From Alphaproteobacteria bacterium (lineage in GTDB: Bacteria; Pseudomonadota; Alphaproteobacteria; UBA8366): a stretch of DNA of 64,000 bases. The translations under genes and the position numbers were made by a program. Within the stretch, counting starts at the first letter, position 1. Every line of letters begins with the position of its first letter. This document shows positions 9,488 to 18,254 of the stretch, piece by piece. The notes under the pieces are model-generated. The model saw only the letters and a program-made list of their open reading frames with translations, searched no databases and was not told the DNA's origin. Location of the stretch: NCBI GenBank assembly GCA_021774335.1, contig JAJFJD010000046.1, forward strand, positions 248,001 through 312,000, given 5' to 3'.

Positions 9488-10000
9488 CTAATTCATCTTG
9501 TGGCCACCATGGTGCATCTTTTTCGGCATTCCCTGCGTCTTCTGGACTGGGGCTTTGACCGCCAAGGCCGATCCATCCGAGAACTTCAAGGTGATATCGA
9601 CGGTGTCGCCGGTCCTTATCGGCTTTCGCGGATGCATCAGCATGACGTGGAAACTTCCAGGCGCAAAGATGAGCTTGCCCTTGGCGGGCACCGAAATCTG
9701 ATCCTGCTTGACCATGGTCGCAATCCCGTTTTCGACCTTGGAGAGATGAAGCTCGGCCATTTTGTATTGTGGGCTCGCGACGCCGACCAGATCGACCGCC
9801 TTGCCGGTCGGGTTCATTACGACAAGATACGCGGCATGCATCTTCATCGCCGGCGGCGCCGAGCGGACCCACGGGTCCATGACCTTAACCTTCGCGCCAT
9901 CGGCCAGTGCCACGCCACTCAACGCGAGCGCGGAAATGAGGCCTACCGCGAGCAGTACCAATGCAACAGGGCGAAAATTCGAAACTACCGATACTGTCAT
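9488..10000 (-). CDS. Periplasmic copper chaperone PCu(A)C
   Basis: This 170-residue protein starts with a hydrophobic signal segment (about residues 10-33, ending in an ALA-type cleavage site). The mature domain carries the exact copper site pattern H-x10-M-x21-H-x-M, here H85, M96, H118 and M120. PCu(A)C proteins bind Cu(I) in the periplasm and help deliver it to the CuA centre of cytochrome oxidase, often with Sco. The tail from about residue 158 is rich in Met and His (GMPKKMHHGGHKMN) and may add metal sites. No cox or sco gene is adjacent. The start at 10000 gives a normal signal peptide; the frame extends to 10093 without a better start. Confidence 0.9.
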   Translation of the reverse strand: MTVSVVSNFRPVALVLLAVGLISALALSGVALADGAKVKVMDPWVRSAPPAMKMHAAYLVVMNPTGKAVDLVGVASPQYKMAELHLSKVENGIATMVKQDQISVPAKGKLIFAPGSFHVMLMHPRKPIRTGDTVDITLKFSDGSALAVKAPVQKTQGMPKKMHHGGHKMN

Positions 10001-10108
10001 GCCACCGATCCTAGAATCTTGGAGAAAAAGGGACGTGCAACCGCAATCCCTGACCCAAGGTCGGATAGAGACGCGGCCAGGACAACGGCGCAAATTGACG
10101 CGGCTAAC

Positions 10109-12193
10109 TCAGGGCAAGTCACACAAAAGGTTAAGCGATTCGTCGACGGTGATCTTCGCACCGGGCCCGATAACGGTTGTCGATTCCCGTTCCTCCACAA
10201 CCGCCGGGCCCTCGAACGTGTCGCCGGGGCTTAACGCATAGCGGTCATAGACGTCGCACGGGGCGAATCCCGTTTCCGGGAAATAAACGTCGCGCTGACC
10301 CTTCAGCGCCTCCCCGGTACCAATCGGCTGGCCGCCGAAATTCAACGCGATGTTAGGAACCGGCGCGGTCGCCGCCAAGCGCCAACTCATCGCCTCGATC
10401 GGCATCTCCTCGACCGTGCGTTCGAACAATTGGCGATAGACGGTGAAGAACGCGTCCCGCATTGCCGACACGGTGTCATCTCCTAGATCCTCATTCGGAA
10501 TGGGAACGGAGATTTCAAAGCCCTGTCCCACATGGCGCATTTCCGCCGTGCGCGTCATTGTGATGTCCTCGGGACGGGCGCCGGTCTCGACCAGCAAGGC
10601 CCGGGCCTCGTCTTCCATCTCGGCAAACAGATTGTTGAGATGGGCCCACTCGATCTGCTCCAGCCGGGCAACGTAACTGCGGACATAGTCGATCGCCGGC
10701 GCCGCGACCAGGAATCCAAGGGCCGAGGTCACGCCGGCGCCAAGCGGCACGATAAGGCGTTTCAGCTTAAGCAGGCGCGCCAGCCCATAGGCATGGACCG
10801 GACCGGCCCCGCCGAAGGCGATCATTTCATAGCGCCGCGGATCGCGACCTTTCTCGGCCAGATGCATCCGCGTCGCCGCCGCCATATTCTCATTGACGAT
10901 ATTGTGGATTCCGACCGCCCCTTCGAGCGTGGTCAGGCCCAACGGCTTAGCGACCCGGTCGGCGATTGCGCGTTCGACCATGTCCATATCCAACTGCATC
11001 TCACCGCCGAGGAAATAGTCGGGATTGAGATAGCCCAAGAACAGGTCTGCATCGGTCACCGCCGGATCGACACCGCCGAGGCCGTAACACACCGGGCCGG
11101 GTTTTGATCCCGCGCTGCGCGGGCCGACTTTCAGCAGCCCCATCTGATCCACATTGGCCAAACTGCCGCCACCTGCGCCGATCTCGATCATGTCGACCAC
11201 CGAGACTTTCAGGGGCAGGCCGGAGCCTTTGTGAAATCGCCGGACGCGTCCTGCTTCGAAATCGTGTTTGCGATCGGGACGGCCGCCGTCGATCAGGCAC
11301 ATCTTCGCCGTGGTGCCGCCCATGTCGAAGGAGATCAGGTTATCGCTGCCGGTCAATCCGCTGTAGTAGGACGCGGCCATCGCGCCGGCCGCCGGACCGG
11401 ACTCGATCAACCGGATCGGGAAATCCTGAGCCGACCGCACGGTCGTGATCCCGCCGCCCGACAACATGACATAGAGCGTGCCGGAATACCCCAGCTCGCG
11501 CAGATTTCGGTCGAGCCGGTCGAGATAATTCTGCATCAACGGCTGGACATAAGCATTCGCGCAGGCCGTACTGCTGCGCTCGAACTCGCGGATTTCGGGA
11601 GCGACCTCTGAAGAAATCGTCACCGGCACATCCGCGAATTCCTCGGACAGGATCGACTTCGCCTGCCGTTCGTGATCGGGATTGCGATAGGAGTGCATGA
11701 AACACACCGCCAGGGCATCGACCTTCTCGTCTTCGATCAGCTCGCGCGCCACGGTGCGGAAGGCGTCGGCATCGAAAGGCGCCAGCACCTCACCGTCCGG
11801 CGAAACCCGCTCCGGCACTTCGCGGCGAAGGTACCGCGGGACAAGCGTCGGTGGCGCCTCCAGGAACAGGTCGTAAAGGTCATAGCGAATCTCCCGCCCC
11901 ATCTCGAGCGTATCGCGCACGCCTTTGGTGGTGATCAGGCCAACCTTGGCGCCGGTCCGTTCGATGATCGTATTGGTGACCAGTGTCGTACCGTGCACCA
12001 GGCTGTGCACCGCCGCCGCCGCAGTCTCGGATTCGCGCTGCAGGCGCTCGATACCATCGATGATCGCAACGCTTGGATCGTCGGACGTGGTCAGGCACTT
12101 GCCGGTATAAATCAGGTCGCGTTCTTCATCGACCAGCACAAAATCTGTAAAGGTGCCGCCGACATCGACGCCAATGCGCAATCTTTTTTCCAT
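10109..12193 (-). CDS. hyuA: Hydantoinase/oxoprolinase A-type subunit (second copy)
   Basis: This 694-residue protein is a second HyuA-type ATPase subunit. It shows VDVGGTFTDF near residue 9, HGTTLVTNTI, FDMGGTTAKMCL, GAGGGSLANV, KPGPVCYGLGG and AFGGAGPVHAYG, in the same order as in the first copy. By eye the two HyuA proteins are clearly paralogous but well diverged, so this is not a recent duplication. It lies 31 bases downstream of hyuB, so in this operon B comes before A, opposite to the first pair. GAGGAT precedes the ATG. The substrate is undetermined, and the two pairs may act on different cyclic amides. Confidence 0.9.
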   Translation of the reverse strand: MEKRLRIGVDVGGTFTDFVLVDEERDLIYTGKCLTTSDDPSVAIIDGIERLQRESETAAAAVHSLVHGTTLVTNTIIERTGAKVGLITTKGVRDTLEMGREIRYDLYDLFLEAPPTLVPRYLRREVPERVSPDGEVLAPFDADAFRTVARELIEDEKVDALAVCFMHSYRNPDHERQAKSILSEEFADVPVTISSEVAPEIREFERSSTACANAYVQPLMQNYLDRLDRNLRELGYSGTLYVMLSGGGITTVRSAQDFPIRLIESGPAAGAMAASYYSGLTGSDNLISFDMGGTTAKMCLIDGGRPDRKHDFEAGRVRRFHKGSGLPLKVSVVDMIEIGAGGGSLANVDQMGLLKVGPRSAGSKPGPVCYGLGGVDPAVTDADLFLGYLNPDYFLGGEMQLDMDMVERAIADRVAKPLGLTTLEGAVGIHNIVNENMAAATRMHLAEKGRDPRRYEMIAFGGAGPVHAYGLARLLKLKRLIVPLGAGVTSALGFLVAAPAIDYVRSYVARLEQIEWAHLNNLFAEMEDEARALLVETGARPEDITMTRTAEMRHVGQGFEISVPIPNEDLGDDTVSAMRDAFFTVYRQLFERTVEEMPIEAMSWRLAATAPVPNIALNFGGQPIGTGEALKGQRDVYFPETGFAPCDVYDRYALSPGDTFEGPAVVEERESTTVIGPGAKITVDESLNLLCDLP

Positions 12194-12224
12194 AGCGCTT
12201 TATCCTCTTCCCACCATGCCGCGC

Positions 12225-13886
12225 TCAATCGAGCCCGTAGTCGCGCCGCGCCGCCTCGGCCGAGATATAGCCGTTGCGTACGTCTTCTCGAACCAGGTCC
12301 CGGTCGCGTTTCGCGGGGTTGCCATAACCGCCACCACCGGCATATCGCATATGTAGACGCATCCCGGCGCCGATCGACGTTCGTGATTTCTGATGCGGAA
12401 TCGTCCCATCGCTGAAACTGATCTCGCTTGTCGCGCCGTCCTGACCGCCCAGAATCCCAGTCGCCGGATGACGCCAGCGGTCCGACAACAGCGACAGCCG
12501 CAACGGTTCCCGCGACCGCACCTCGATCTCGCACTCCTGGCCCAAGCCACCACGAAATTCGCCGGCACCACCGGAGTCCGTGCGGAATTCCTTGCGCCAG
12601 ACGATCAGCGGCGACACGCTTTCGAACGCTTCGATGCTGCCGGCGCCCGAATTCGTCGGGAAGGCGGTCGTCGACAATCCGTCCTTGTGCGGACACGCGC
12701 CGACACCGCCGCTCGCGAACAGGATTTGCGAGAACCGGTTGTCCTGACGGTCGGTACCGCTGAATACAGCGCGCATCGACGGTGCGCTGCCGCTATCCGC
12801 GATCACTTGGTCGGGGATCGCCTGCGCCAACGCCTTGTAAATCACCCCGGCCAGGAGATGTCCGGTCAACTGGCGCGCATTGCAGGGCGCCGGATAGCGC
12901 GGGTTGAGGATCGTGCCCTCGGGCGCCGTGACCTTAACCGGACGATATGACCCTTCGTTGCGCGGCGTATACGGGTCGAGCGCGCATTTGATCGGGTAGG
13001 CCGAGTAGGCATAGGTGTAATTCATCACGGTGTTGAGGCCGCGATCGATCTGTTTCGATGTCCCAGTGTAGTCGATGGTCAGGTCCGACCCTTCGACCGT
13101 CACGGCGCATTCAATATGCGTTTCGTCCTCATCGAAACCGTCCGCGTCCAGCGTTGCCCGGTAGACCCCGTCGGGCACCTCCTCGATCGCGTTACGCATC
13201 GCGGTCTCCGCCCGCCCCTGCAGGGTACGGGACAATCCGCTCAAATCCGAAAGTTGCGAATCATCGAGAAACTCGTTCAACCGGCGGCCACAGACCTGGT
13301 TGGCCGTCACCTGGGCATTTAGGTCGCCGAGCACCTGATCCGGCAGCCGGACATTGCCAAGGATCATCTCGATGACGTCCTCGTTCGGCTCGCCTTCCTT
13401 GAGGAATTTGATCGGCAGAATGCGGAGGCCTTCCTCGAACAACTCGTTGCAATCCGCCGACCACAGCGACCCGCCGATATCGGGCGAATGCGCGATCGAT
13501 CCGGAAAATCCGACTAGGGTTCCGTTATGAAAGATCGGCATGGCCACGGTGATATCCGGCAGATGGCCCGTCGCCAGCCACGGATCGTTGGTGATCACAC
13601 AGTCGCCCGGCTTCCATGTTTCCTTCGGATATTTCGCGAGGAAATGTTTCAGCGTACGCGGCAGGATGCCCGAGAAAGACGGAATTCCCCCGGTATTTTC
13701 AGACAACGAATCGCCGTTCGCATCCATCAGGACTGTGCCAAAATCGTTGGATTCCCGCACGATGGTCGAGAAAGACGTGCGCAACAACGCGGCCGCCGAC
13801 TCGTCGGCGATGGAGATCAGTCGGCTCCAGAATATCTCCAACGTAACAGGGTCGAACGTGTCGTGGTCGGACACAGAATCGCTCAT
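12225..13886 (-). CDS. hyuB: Hydantoinase/oxoprolinase B-type subunit (second copy)
   Basis: This 553-residue HyuB-type protein has TNDPWLATGHLPDI near residue 100, followed by AHSPDIGG with the conserved His and Asp. The conserved late segments FRTDSGGAGEFRGG and the PAKRD tail are also present. The start at 13886 has a near-perfect Shine-Dalgarno, GGAGGTGAT, immediately upstream, so the longer frame to 13985 is rejected. It is the first gene of a hyuB-hyuA operon on the minus strand. It is divergent from a lipoprotein gene across about 210 bases, which should hold both promoters. Confidence 0.9.
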   Translation of the reverse strand: MSDSVSDHDTFDPVTLEIFWSRLISIADESAAALLRTSFSTIVRESNDFGTVLMDANGDSLSENTGGIPSFSGILPRTLKHFLAKYPKETWKPGDCVITNDPWLATGHLPDITVAMPIFHNGTLVGFSGSIAHSPDIGGSLWSADCNELFEEGLRILPIKFLKEGEPNEDVIEMILGNVRLPDQVLGDLNAQVTANQVCGRRLNEFLDDSQLSDLSGLSRTLQGRAETAMRNAIEEVPDGVYRATLDADGFDEDETHIECAVTVEGSDLTIDYTGTSKQIDRGLNTVMNYTYAYSAYPIKCALDPYTPRNEGSYRPVKVTAPEGTILNPRYPAPCNARQLTGHLLAGVIYKALAQAIPDQVIADSGSAPSMRAVFSGTDRQDNRFSQILFASGGVGACPHKDGLSTTAFPTNSGAGSIEAFESVSPLIVWRKEFRTDSGGAGEFRGGLGQECEIEVRSREPLRLSLLSDRWRHPATGILGGQDGATSEISFSDGTIPHQKSRTSIGAGMRLHMRYAGGGGYGNPAKRDRDLVREDVRNGYISAEAARRDYGLD

Positions 13887-14095
13887 ATCACCTCCGCGTG
13901 ATTTTTCGTCGGATACGGTCTGATGAGGATCGTAGATAAGGGCAGGGCGTAGGCCAAGTGTAGGAAGCTCCGGTCGACGGGTCAAAATTTAACCGTCACC
14001 CACGGCGTTTCGCCGAAATTTGATCGCGCGTGCCTAGCCATCCACCGGTCCAGCCCTCATATTGAGTGAAGATGCGCAATCCGGAGGAGATACCG

Positions 14096-14611
14096 ATGCA
14101 TCGAGTGACGGTCCTGGTTGGTACTTTCCTGCTGTTGGCGGGTTGCGCGTCGCCAACCCCGTATGCGCCGCTGGCTGATCGTTACGGCTATACGGAACAA
14201 CAGATCGAGGACAACCGCTATCGGGTGACCTTCACCGGCAACACGGTGACCGCGAAGGAAACCGTGGAAAACTATCTTCTGTACCGGGCCGCCGAACTAA
14301 CCCGGACGCGGGGATACGACCATTTCGAACTGACGGACCGCGATACCGACAAGTCGACGCGGTACCTGTCCAACTACACGACATTCGGACACTTCCGGAG
14401 CCGCCACAACCGCTTCGGCCTCAGCCATAGTGCTGGACCCGGTTTCGTGACCGGAACAACGCGGCCGATCACCGAGTACGAAGCGACCGCGACGATCCTG
14501 CTGTTTCGGGGCGACAAACCGGCCGACAAGGCGCAAGCCTATGATGCACGGGACGTCTTACAGCGGCTCGGCCCGAAGATCCGGAGACCGGCGCCGCCGG
14601 CACCGTCCTAA
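14096..14611 (+). CDS. CC0125/CC1285-type lipoprotein
   Basis: This 171-residue protein has a short signal sequence ending in the lipobox LLAGC with the acylated Cys at residue 17. The mature part begins with a DRYGYTEQQIEDNRYRV segment and continues with VENYLLYRAAELTRTRGYDHF. This is the pattern of a small lipoprotein family common in Alphaproteobacteria (CC0125/CC1285) that has no established function. A tyrosine and histidine-rich middle and a proline-rich C-terminus follow. GGAGGA lies eight bases before the ATG at 14096, which also gives the normal lipoprotein N-terminus. It stands alone, with the penicillin-binding protein gene 207 bases downstream. Confidence 0.8.
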   Translation: MHRVTVLVGTFLLLAGCASPTPYAPLADRYGYTEQQIEDNRYRVTFTGNTVTAKETVENYLLYRAAELTRTRGYDHFELTDRDTDKSTRYLSNYTTFGHFRSRHNRFGLSHSAGPGFVTGTTRPITEYEATATILLFRGDKPADKAQAYDARDVLQRLGPKIRRPAPPAPS

Positions 14612-14716
14612 TTAACGTAAACGCCTGCCGCTAAACGTGTTTTTGACCGGCACAATTTGGCCACGATGCCGTCCCGATAGTGACGTATTCCTGCGCGACT
14701 GTGCGCCATCGGGGAA

Positions 14717-14808
14717 CCATGCCCGACTAGGGGCACATGGGGTGACACTCGGCTCTGACTCCGCCGGACCACGGTCCGCGGAACAGAGCCGAGACCATGT
14801 GTGGAGGG
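14717..14808 (+). promoter_or_regulatory. Structured leader upstream of the penicillin-binding protein gene
   Basis: Three nested inverted repeats lie just before the start. CTCGGCTCTG (14748-14757) pairs perfectly with CAGAGCCGAG (14784-14793) around a smaller GC-rich hairpin at 14761-14781. Outside these, CACATGG (14734-14740) pairs with CCATGTG (14795-14801), which ends one base before the Shine-Dalgarno GGAGGG (14803-14808). The CACATGG arm can instead pair with CCATGCCC (14717-14724) through CCAT and GCCC, so two exclusive folds are possible. The pairing is seen directly; a regulatory role is inference. I recognise no known riboswitch class. Confidence 0.5.
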
Positions 14809-14818
14809 TCGCAGGCTA

Positions 14819-16822
14819 ATGAATTGGTTGAGTAAGCAGCGCCGAGGTTTGGCGCTTTCCTTGAGCCGCGCGCGGCTCCGGGGCAAGCGCAGGACGCAAC
14901 GCTTGAAACCGGACGCGTCGCGCTGGGCCCGCCGGTTCCGTTTAGCCGCCTTCTCCGTGTTGCTCCTTGCCGTCGCCGGGCTCTCCACCCTCGCGTATTT
15001 CGCCTACACCCTGCCCCTGTCCGACGATTTCGGAGCGCCGGAGTCTCAGGCCTCGATCACTCTACTGTCGCGGGACGATGAGATTTTCGCGATGCGCGGC
15101 CACTTCGACGCCGAAATCCTGTCCCTGGATGACATTCCGCGCCACCTGGCTCAGGCCGTGTTGGCGATCGAGGATCGCCGCTTCTACCGCCATTTCGGGG
15201 TCGACCCGATCGGTATGGGACGGGCGGCAGTGGTCAACATGCTGGCCGGCGAGGTGCGACAGGGCGGCAGCACGATCACGCAGCAGCTTGCGAAAATGAT
15301 GTTCCTGTCGCGGGAACGGACGTTCAGGCGAAAGATCCAGGAAGTGATCCTGGCCCTATGGCTCGAGAACAGCCTGAGCAAGGATGAGATCCTCGTCCGC
15401 TACCTCAACAAGGTCTATCTCGGGGCCGGCGCCTACGGCATCGACGGCGCCGCGCACCGGTACTTCAACAAGTCGGCGCGCAGCCTAACCCTGGCCGAAT
15501 CCGCGATGATGGCGGGTTTGATCCGGGCACCATCCCACCTTGCGCCGACCCGCAACCTGCAAGCGGCGCGGACACGGGCGCGCCTCGTGCTCAAATCGAT
15601 GGTCGAGGCCGATTTCATCGACAACCCGGCTGCCGACGCGGCGCGGGTCGATGAGATCACGCTCGCCGTAAATCCAAACACGCAAATCTCAAAAGGCAGT
15701 CAGTATTTCGCCGATTGGATCGCGGCGGAAACCCGGGCGGTACTGGGACCGTTCTCAGCCGACCTTACGGTCGAAACCACAATGCATCTGGGCCTGCAGA
15801 AACTCGCCGAAGGAACGCTGCGCCACTGGCTCGAAACCGAGGGGCCCAAGCGAAACGTCACCCAGGGCGGCATGATCGTGTTGTCGCATGATGGCGAAGT
15901 GCTCGCCATGGTTGGCGGCAAGGATTACGGCGCGAGTCAGTTCAACCGGGCGACCCAGGCGCGGCGGCAACCCGGCTCCTTGTTCAAGCTGTTCATCTAC
16001 CTCGCCGCCTTCGACGCGGGTCTGACACCGGACACGGTGATGACCGACCAGCCGCTGCAGGTGGACAACTGGACCCCGCAGAATTACGGCGGCAAATACC
16101 GGGGCGAAGTCACTTTGCGTACCGCCTTCGCCGATTCGATCAATTCGGTGGCCGTGCAGTTGACCGAGAAAGTCGGCCGTGGCCGCGTTATCGGTGTGGC
16201 ACGCAGTCTGGGAATTCGGTCATCGCTGAAGGCGCATCCGAGTTTGGCGCTTGGCACGTCCGAGGTCACCTTGATGGAAATGACGGCGGCCTATGCCGCG
16301 ATGGCGGCCGACGTGAAAAAAATCTCGCCCTTTGGGGTGCGGGCGATCCGCGGCACGGGCCGGCAGCTCTATAAGCACCGCGTGATCAAAACCCCGCGAT
16401 CGCGGGCAACGCTGCCATGGAAACGGGACGAGATTATCGACCTGCTGGTCAATACCGTAGACCAGGGCACCGGCAAGGCGGCACGGTTATCGGCCCCGGT
16501 CGCCGGCAAGACCGGCACGACGCAGGATTATCGCGATGCCTGGTTCATCGGTTTCACCGCCGACATAATCGTCGGCATCTGGCTCGGCAATGACGACAAC
16601 GCGCCGATGGAACGGGTTACCGGCGGCGACCTGCCGGCAAAGATCTGGCGGGACTACATTACCTCCGCCTACCGTCTGGAGGGTGCTACGCCGAAACGGC
16701 AGGAACTACTGGCCGGCATCCCACCGGTACCCGAGCCCGACCTGTCCCGCATCGGAACCCCGGACGCGGACAAGGCGACCGTCAGTGGCATTCGAAAGTG
16801 GCTGCGATCCTTCATCGACTGA
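14819..16822 (+). CDS. Class A penicillin-binding protein (transglycosylase/transpeptidase)
   Basis: This 667-residue bifunctional enzyme polymerises and cross-links peptidoglycan at the inner membrane. A basic N-terminus precedes one membrane segment (about residues 42-62). The GT51 glycosyltransferase domain has EDRRFYRHFG at 118-127, with Glu118 as the catalytic residue, and GGSTITQQL at 149-157. The transpeptidase domain has SLFK (387-390), SIN (440-442) and KTGTT (564-568). It is shorter than E. coli PBP1a and lacks an obvious extra C-terminal domain. The ATG at 14819 is ten bases from GGAGGG; an in-frame GTG at 14801 is less likely. The leader is strongly structured. Confidence 0.93.
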   Translation: MNWLSKQRRGLALSLSRARLRGKRRTQRLKPDASRWARRFRLAAFSVLLLAVAGLSTLAYFAYTLPLSDDFGAPESQASITLLSRDDEIFAMRGHFDAEILSLDDIPRHLAQAVLAIEDRRFYRHFGVDPIGMGRAAVVNMLAGEVRQGGSTITQQLAKMMFLSRERTFRRKIQEVILALWLENSLSKDEILVRYLNKVYLGAGAYGIDGAAHRYFNKSARSLTLAESAMMAGLIRAPSHLAPTRNLQAARTRARLVLKSMVEADFIDNPAADAARVDEITLAVNPNTQISKGSQYFADWIAAETRAVLGPFSADLTVETTMHLGLQKLAEGTLRHWLETEGPKRNVTQGGMIVLSHDGEVLAMVGGKDYGASQFNRATQARRQPGSLFKLFIYLAAFDAGLTPDTVMTDQPLQVDNWTPQNYGGKYRGEVTLRTAFADSINSVAVQLTEKVGRGRVIGVARSLGIRSSLKAHPSLALGTSEVTLMEMTAAYAAMAADVKKISPFGVRAIRGTGRQLYKHRVIKTPRSRATLPWKRDEIIDLLVNTVDQGTGKAARLSAPVAGKTGTTQDYRDAWFIGFTADIIVGIWLGNDDNAPMERVTGGDLPAKIWRDYITSAYRLEGATPKRQELLAGIPPVPEPDLSRIGTPDADKATVSGIRKWLRSFID

Positions 16823-16845
16823 TCCGCCGGGACACCGCTCGGCCC

Positions 16846-17433
16846 CTAACCGGGTTTCGGCGTTTCGCTGCCGAAGGACGACCCCGGCTGTTGCAGAAAC
16901 GCCGATTCCTCCGGTGTAGAGTCGCGGCCAAGGAGCGCGTTGCGATGCGGAAACCGTCCAAACCGCTGAACGATGACGCGATGCTGCTCGGCATAGTCGA
17001 GCGAGTCCGCATCACCGAGGGCCTCGTAAAGCGCAACCGACCTGTCCTGATCTTCCAATCGTTCGCTATGTTCGTACGGCAGATAGACGAACGTGCGCTC
17101 GATGATCGACAGCGACTGGTCCAAGCCTCGTGCCACCGTCGATTCGGCAATCGCCAAGGCCTTGGGGTCGGTCGCGAAGGCGCGCGCCGATCCCCGGAAC
17201 ATGTTGCGCGGAAATTGATCGAGGAGAATGATCAGAGCCAGCGCGCCGGTGGATTGATCCGCCATCGCGTCGAGGTCGCCTCGCGCCGCCGCCTCGAAAT
17301 CGTCCAGGAACGACGCCCGGATTTCCGTGTCGAACGCATCGTCGGCCTTGAACCAGGCTTCACGTTTATTGCCGTGTTCCGGCGAACCCGGCGCACCGAA
17401 CCAGAATTCGTGAATGCGTCGATCCAGTTCCAT
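16846..17433 (-). CDS. DUF924 family protein
   Basis: This 195-residue protein is a DUF924 member, an all-helical family related to TPR folds. Recognisable segments are IHEFWFG at the N-terminus, WFKADDAFDTEI, LDQFPRNMFRG in the middle and YLPYEHSE, then RFGRFPHRNALLGR near the C-terminus. No catalytic role is established for the family. The ATG at 17433 has GGGAG about seven bases upstream; a second ATG six bases earlier sits too close to it. The gene converges with the penicillin-binding protein gene, with 23 bases between stops. No signal peptide is seen, so it is probably cytoplasmic. Confidence 0.88.
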   Translation of the reverse strand: MELDRRIHEFWFGAPGSPEHGNKREAWFKADDAFDTEIRASFLDDFEAAARGDLDAMADQSTGALALIILLDQFPRNMFRGSARAFATDPKALAIAESTVARGLDQSLSIIERTFVYLPYEHSERLEDQDRSVALYEALGDADSLDYAEQHRVIVQRFGRFPHRNALLGRDSTPEESAFLQQPGSSFGSETPKPG

Positions 17434-17637
17434 TCTCATACTCCCGTAAAAATACCGACTCCGGAGTCGACTCGGCCGAAAAGCTCTACCATGATGCACC
17501 GGCCGCGATATACCAGCGTTCGCGCCACGGCGGGGTGCCCTCACGGATTTGGAGCATCCCGTGCAGTTAGGCAACCCTCGCATTCACTGGCGCGAATGAA
17601 TTTCGAATAATGACGTTCCATTATGGAGAGTAGATTA

Positions 17638-18114
17638 ATGAACAAGCGATCGATCCTGACCTTCGTCCTCAGCCTCGGCATTGTATTGGCGGCGTCCTAC
17701 GGCACATCGGCCGTGGCGGGTGACGCTGGAATCATTCGCGTGTCCAGCGCCAACAGCGTCAAGGCCACCGCCGACAAGATGGCCTCGATCCTGAAGAGCA
17801 AGGGCGCCACGGTGTTCGCCCGCGTAAATCACGCCGCAGGCGCGAAGAAAGTCGGCAAGGAGTTGCGTCCGACCGTCCTGCTCATTTTCGGCAATCCGAA
17901 GCTCGGCACGCCGTTGATGATGAAAAATCAGCAGATGGGCCTCGACCTGCCGCTGAAAGCGCTCATCTATAAGGCGAAGGACGGCAAGACCTATATCGCC
18001 TACAACGACCCGGCCTATTTGTCGAAGCGCCACGGGGTAAAGAAACCCGAGAAGGTGTTCAAGAAAATGGCGGGCATCTTGAAGAATGTCACCGCTGCGG
18101 CCGGCAAAAAGTAG
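17638..18114 (+). CDS. Secreted DUF302 domain protein
   Basis: This 158-residue protein has a signal peptide (hydrophobic residues about 6-28, then VAGDA). The mature part is a single DUF302 domain with the typical SVKATADKMASILKSKGATVFARVNHAAGAKKVG segment split over helix and strand, PTVLLIFGNPKLGTPLM, and LPLKALIYKAKDGKTYIAYNDPAYL. DUF302 proteins form a small beta-rich fold found in the periplasm or cytoplasm, without a settled function. GGAG lies nine bases before the ATG at 17638. The gene sits directly upstream of the thiamine operon, but a promoter-like site and a riboswitch separate them. Confidence 0.88.
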   Translation: MNKRSILTFVLSLGIVLAASYGTSAVAGDAGIIRVSSANSVKATADKMASILKSKGATVFARVNHAAGAKKVGKELRPTVLLIFGNPKLGTPLMMKNQQMGLDLPLKALIYKAKDGKTYIAYNDPAYLSKRHGVKKPEKVFKKMAGILKNVTAAAGKK

Positions 18115-18130
18115 CCGCGCGCCGAAGCGC

Positions 18131-18158
18131 TTGAACGAAGTGGCGGTAAAGCTGTAAT
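18131..18158 (+). promoter_or_regulatory. Probable promoter of the thiamine operon
   Basis: TTGAAC (18131-18136) and TGTAAT (18153-18158) are separated by 16 bases and would start transcription at about 18165, roughly ten bases before the TPP riboswitch. The -10 box overlaps an inverted repeat, CGGTAA (18144-18149) with TTACCG (18160-18165), which could be an operator or chance. The match and placement are good; use is inferred. Confidence 0.5.
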
Positions 18159-18175
18159 CTTACCGTCAATCATTT

Positions 18176-18248
18176 GGCTGGGGTGCCGGCAGTCGCCGGC
18201 TGAGAACACACCCACTGAACCTGATCTGGATTATGCCAGCGAAGGGAG
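18176..18248 (+). promoter_or_regulatory. TPP riboswitch (THI element)
   Basis: The conserved blocks of the thiamine pyrophosphate aptamer are present in order: GGGGTGCC (18180-18187), GGCTGAGA (around 18198-18205), GAACCTGATCTGG (around 18217-18229) and ATGCCAGCGAAGGGA (around 18233-18247). A variable P3 stem-loop lies between the first two. The 3' block contains AGGGAG, which also serves as the Shine-Dalgarno for the TTG start of thiO at 18255. TPP binding would therefore hide the ribosome site directly, which points to translational control. No T-rich terminator is seen between the aptamer and the start. Confidence 0.93.
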
Positions 18249-18254
18249 CCGTCC

